Positions 23,214 through 23,404 of a stretch of DNA of 23,404 nt are shown here, in pieces. Positions within the stretch are counted from its first letter, which is position 1, and every line of letters begins with the position of its first letter. The notes under the pieces are model-generated. The model was given only the letters and a program-made list of their open reading frames with translations. It ran no database searches and was not told the DNA's origin. The DNA comes from a virus: positions 1-23,404 of IMG/VR virus record IMGVR_UViG_3300030104_003913. The stretch is one strand, 5' to 3'. A program made the translations under genes and the position numbers.

Positions 23214-23404
23214 ATGGATAAAATACTATCAATTATCAAAAGTATTATATCGCCTGAGCAGAATTGGTCAGCTTTTGCTATGAAGATAACAGGCCTTATA
23301 GTTGTATCTATAATTGCTTACTTTGGATTTCAACAATACACCAATCTAACTGCTGATGAAGATAATCAAAACATTCCAATAATAGAGGTTTTTGAAAATC
23401 AACC
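23214..23404 (+). CDS. partial membrane protein, cut by window end
   Basis: The gene starts at ATG 23214, directly after the previous stop and 6 bases after GGAG, and runs off the window, so only 63 residues are visible. It has an amphipathic N-terminus (DKILSIIKSIISPEQNWSAF), one transmembrane helix (about 25-40: ITGLIVVSIIAYFGF), then an acidic segment (TADEDNQNIPIIEVFENQ). It could be another lysis component such as a spanin or holin partner, or an unrelated membrane protein; the visible part does not decide. Confidence 0.7.
   Translation, partial: MDKILSIIKSIISPEQNWSAFAMKITGLIVVSIIAYFGFQQYTNLTADEDNQNIPIIEVFENQ

Overview
The window is the structural (head, tail and lysis) half of a tailed double-stranded DNA phage genome with a long, non-contractile tail, i.e. 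siphovirus-like. Every gene I can support lies on the + strand. Genes are tightly packed, with many ATGA or TAATG stop/start overlaps. The DNA is AT-rich with A/T-ending codons. Low GC, the fibre types (a MALIVKDRV... fibre and a MSFGFTTYAEGAFS... repeat protein) and the fused protease-capsid gene resemble phages of low-GC marine bacteria. A SAR11-like or other marine alphaproteobacterial host is an inference; nothing in the window proves it. No integrase, repressor, tRNA, CRISPR, IS element or replication gene is visible.

Layout. 80-1327: ParB-domain/N6-adenine DNA methyltransferase. 1311-3615: lambda-type terminase (Nu1-like small and GpA-like large subunits). 3616-10341: a block of fibre, decoration and adaptor proteins: a 1161-aa two-module fibre, two small paralogues, a protein made of fifteen exact 22-aa repeats, a small structural protein, a fibre-adaptor-like protein and a gpW-like joining protein. 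10345-13828: GpB-like portal and a prohead protease/HK97 major capsid fusion that has its own internal ribosome binding site for the capsid part. 13902-15047: two small paralogues, then FII-like and U-like head-tail joining proteins. 15060-17579: tail tube, tail assembly chaperone with a -1 frameshift (gpG/gpGT type), and tape measure. 17576-21296: distal-tail protein, a hub protein with an inserted cupredoxin-like domain, a DUF6950/NlpC-P60-like protein, and a tail-tip J-like protein.

The most unusual region is 21200-22100. The J-like protein stops in the middle of a fibronectin type III domain. About 757 bases follow, holding a small coiled-coil/membrane protein, a structured terminator and a GTA-type 3-TM holin. 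The missing second half of the same FN3 domain and the rest of J then resume at 22048 from a fresh ATG with its own Shine-Dalgarno sequence. A lysis cassette therefore appears to sit inside the host-recognition gene, splitting it into two separately translated proteins. A 66-aa protein and a truncated membrane protein end the window.

How the genes work together. The terminase packages DNA through the portal into a capsid built from the protease-capsid fusion plus independently started capsid protein. gpW-, FII- and U-like proteins join head and tail. The tape measure and the G/GT chaperones set tail length and assembly. The hub, the DUF6950 protein and the two J halves form the tip. The holin, and presumably an endolysin outside the window, release progeny.
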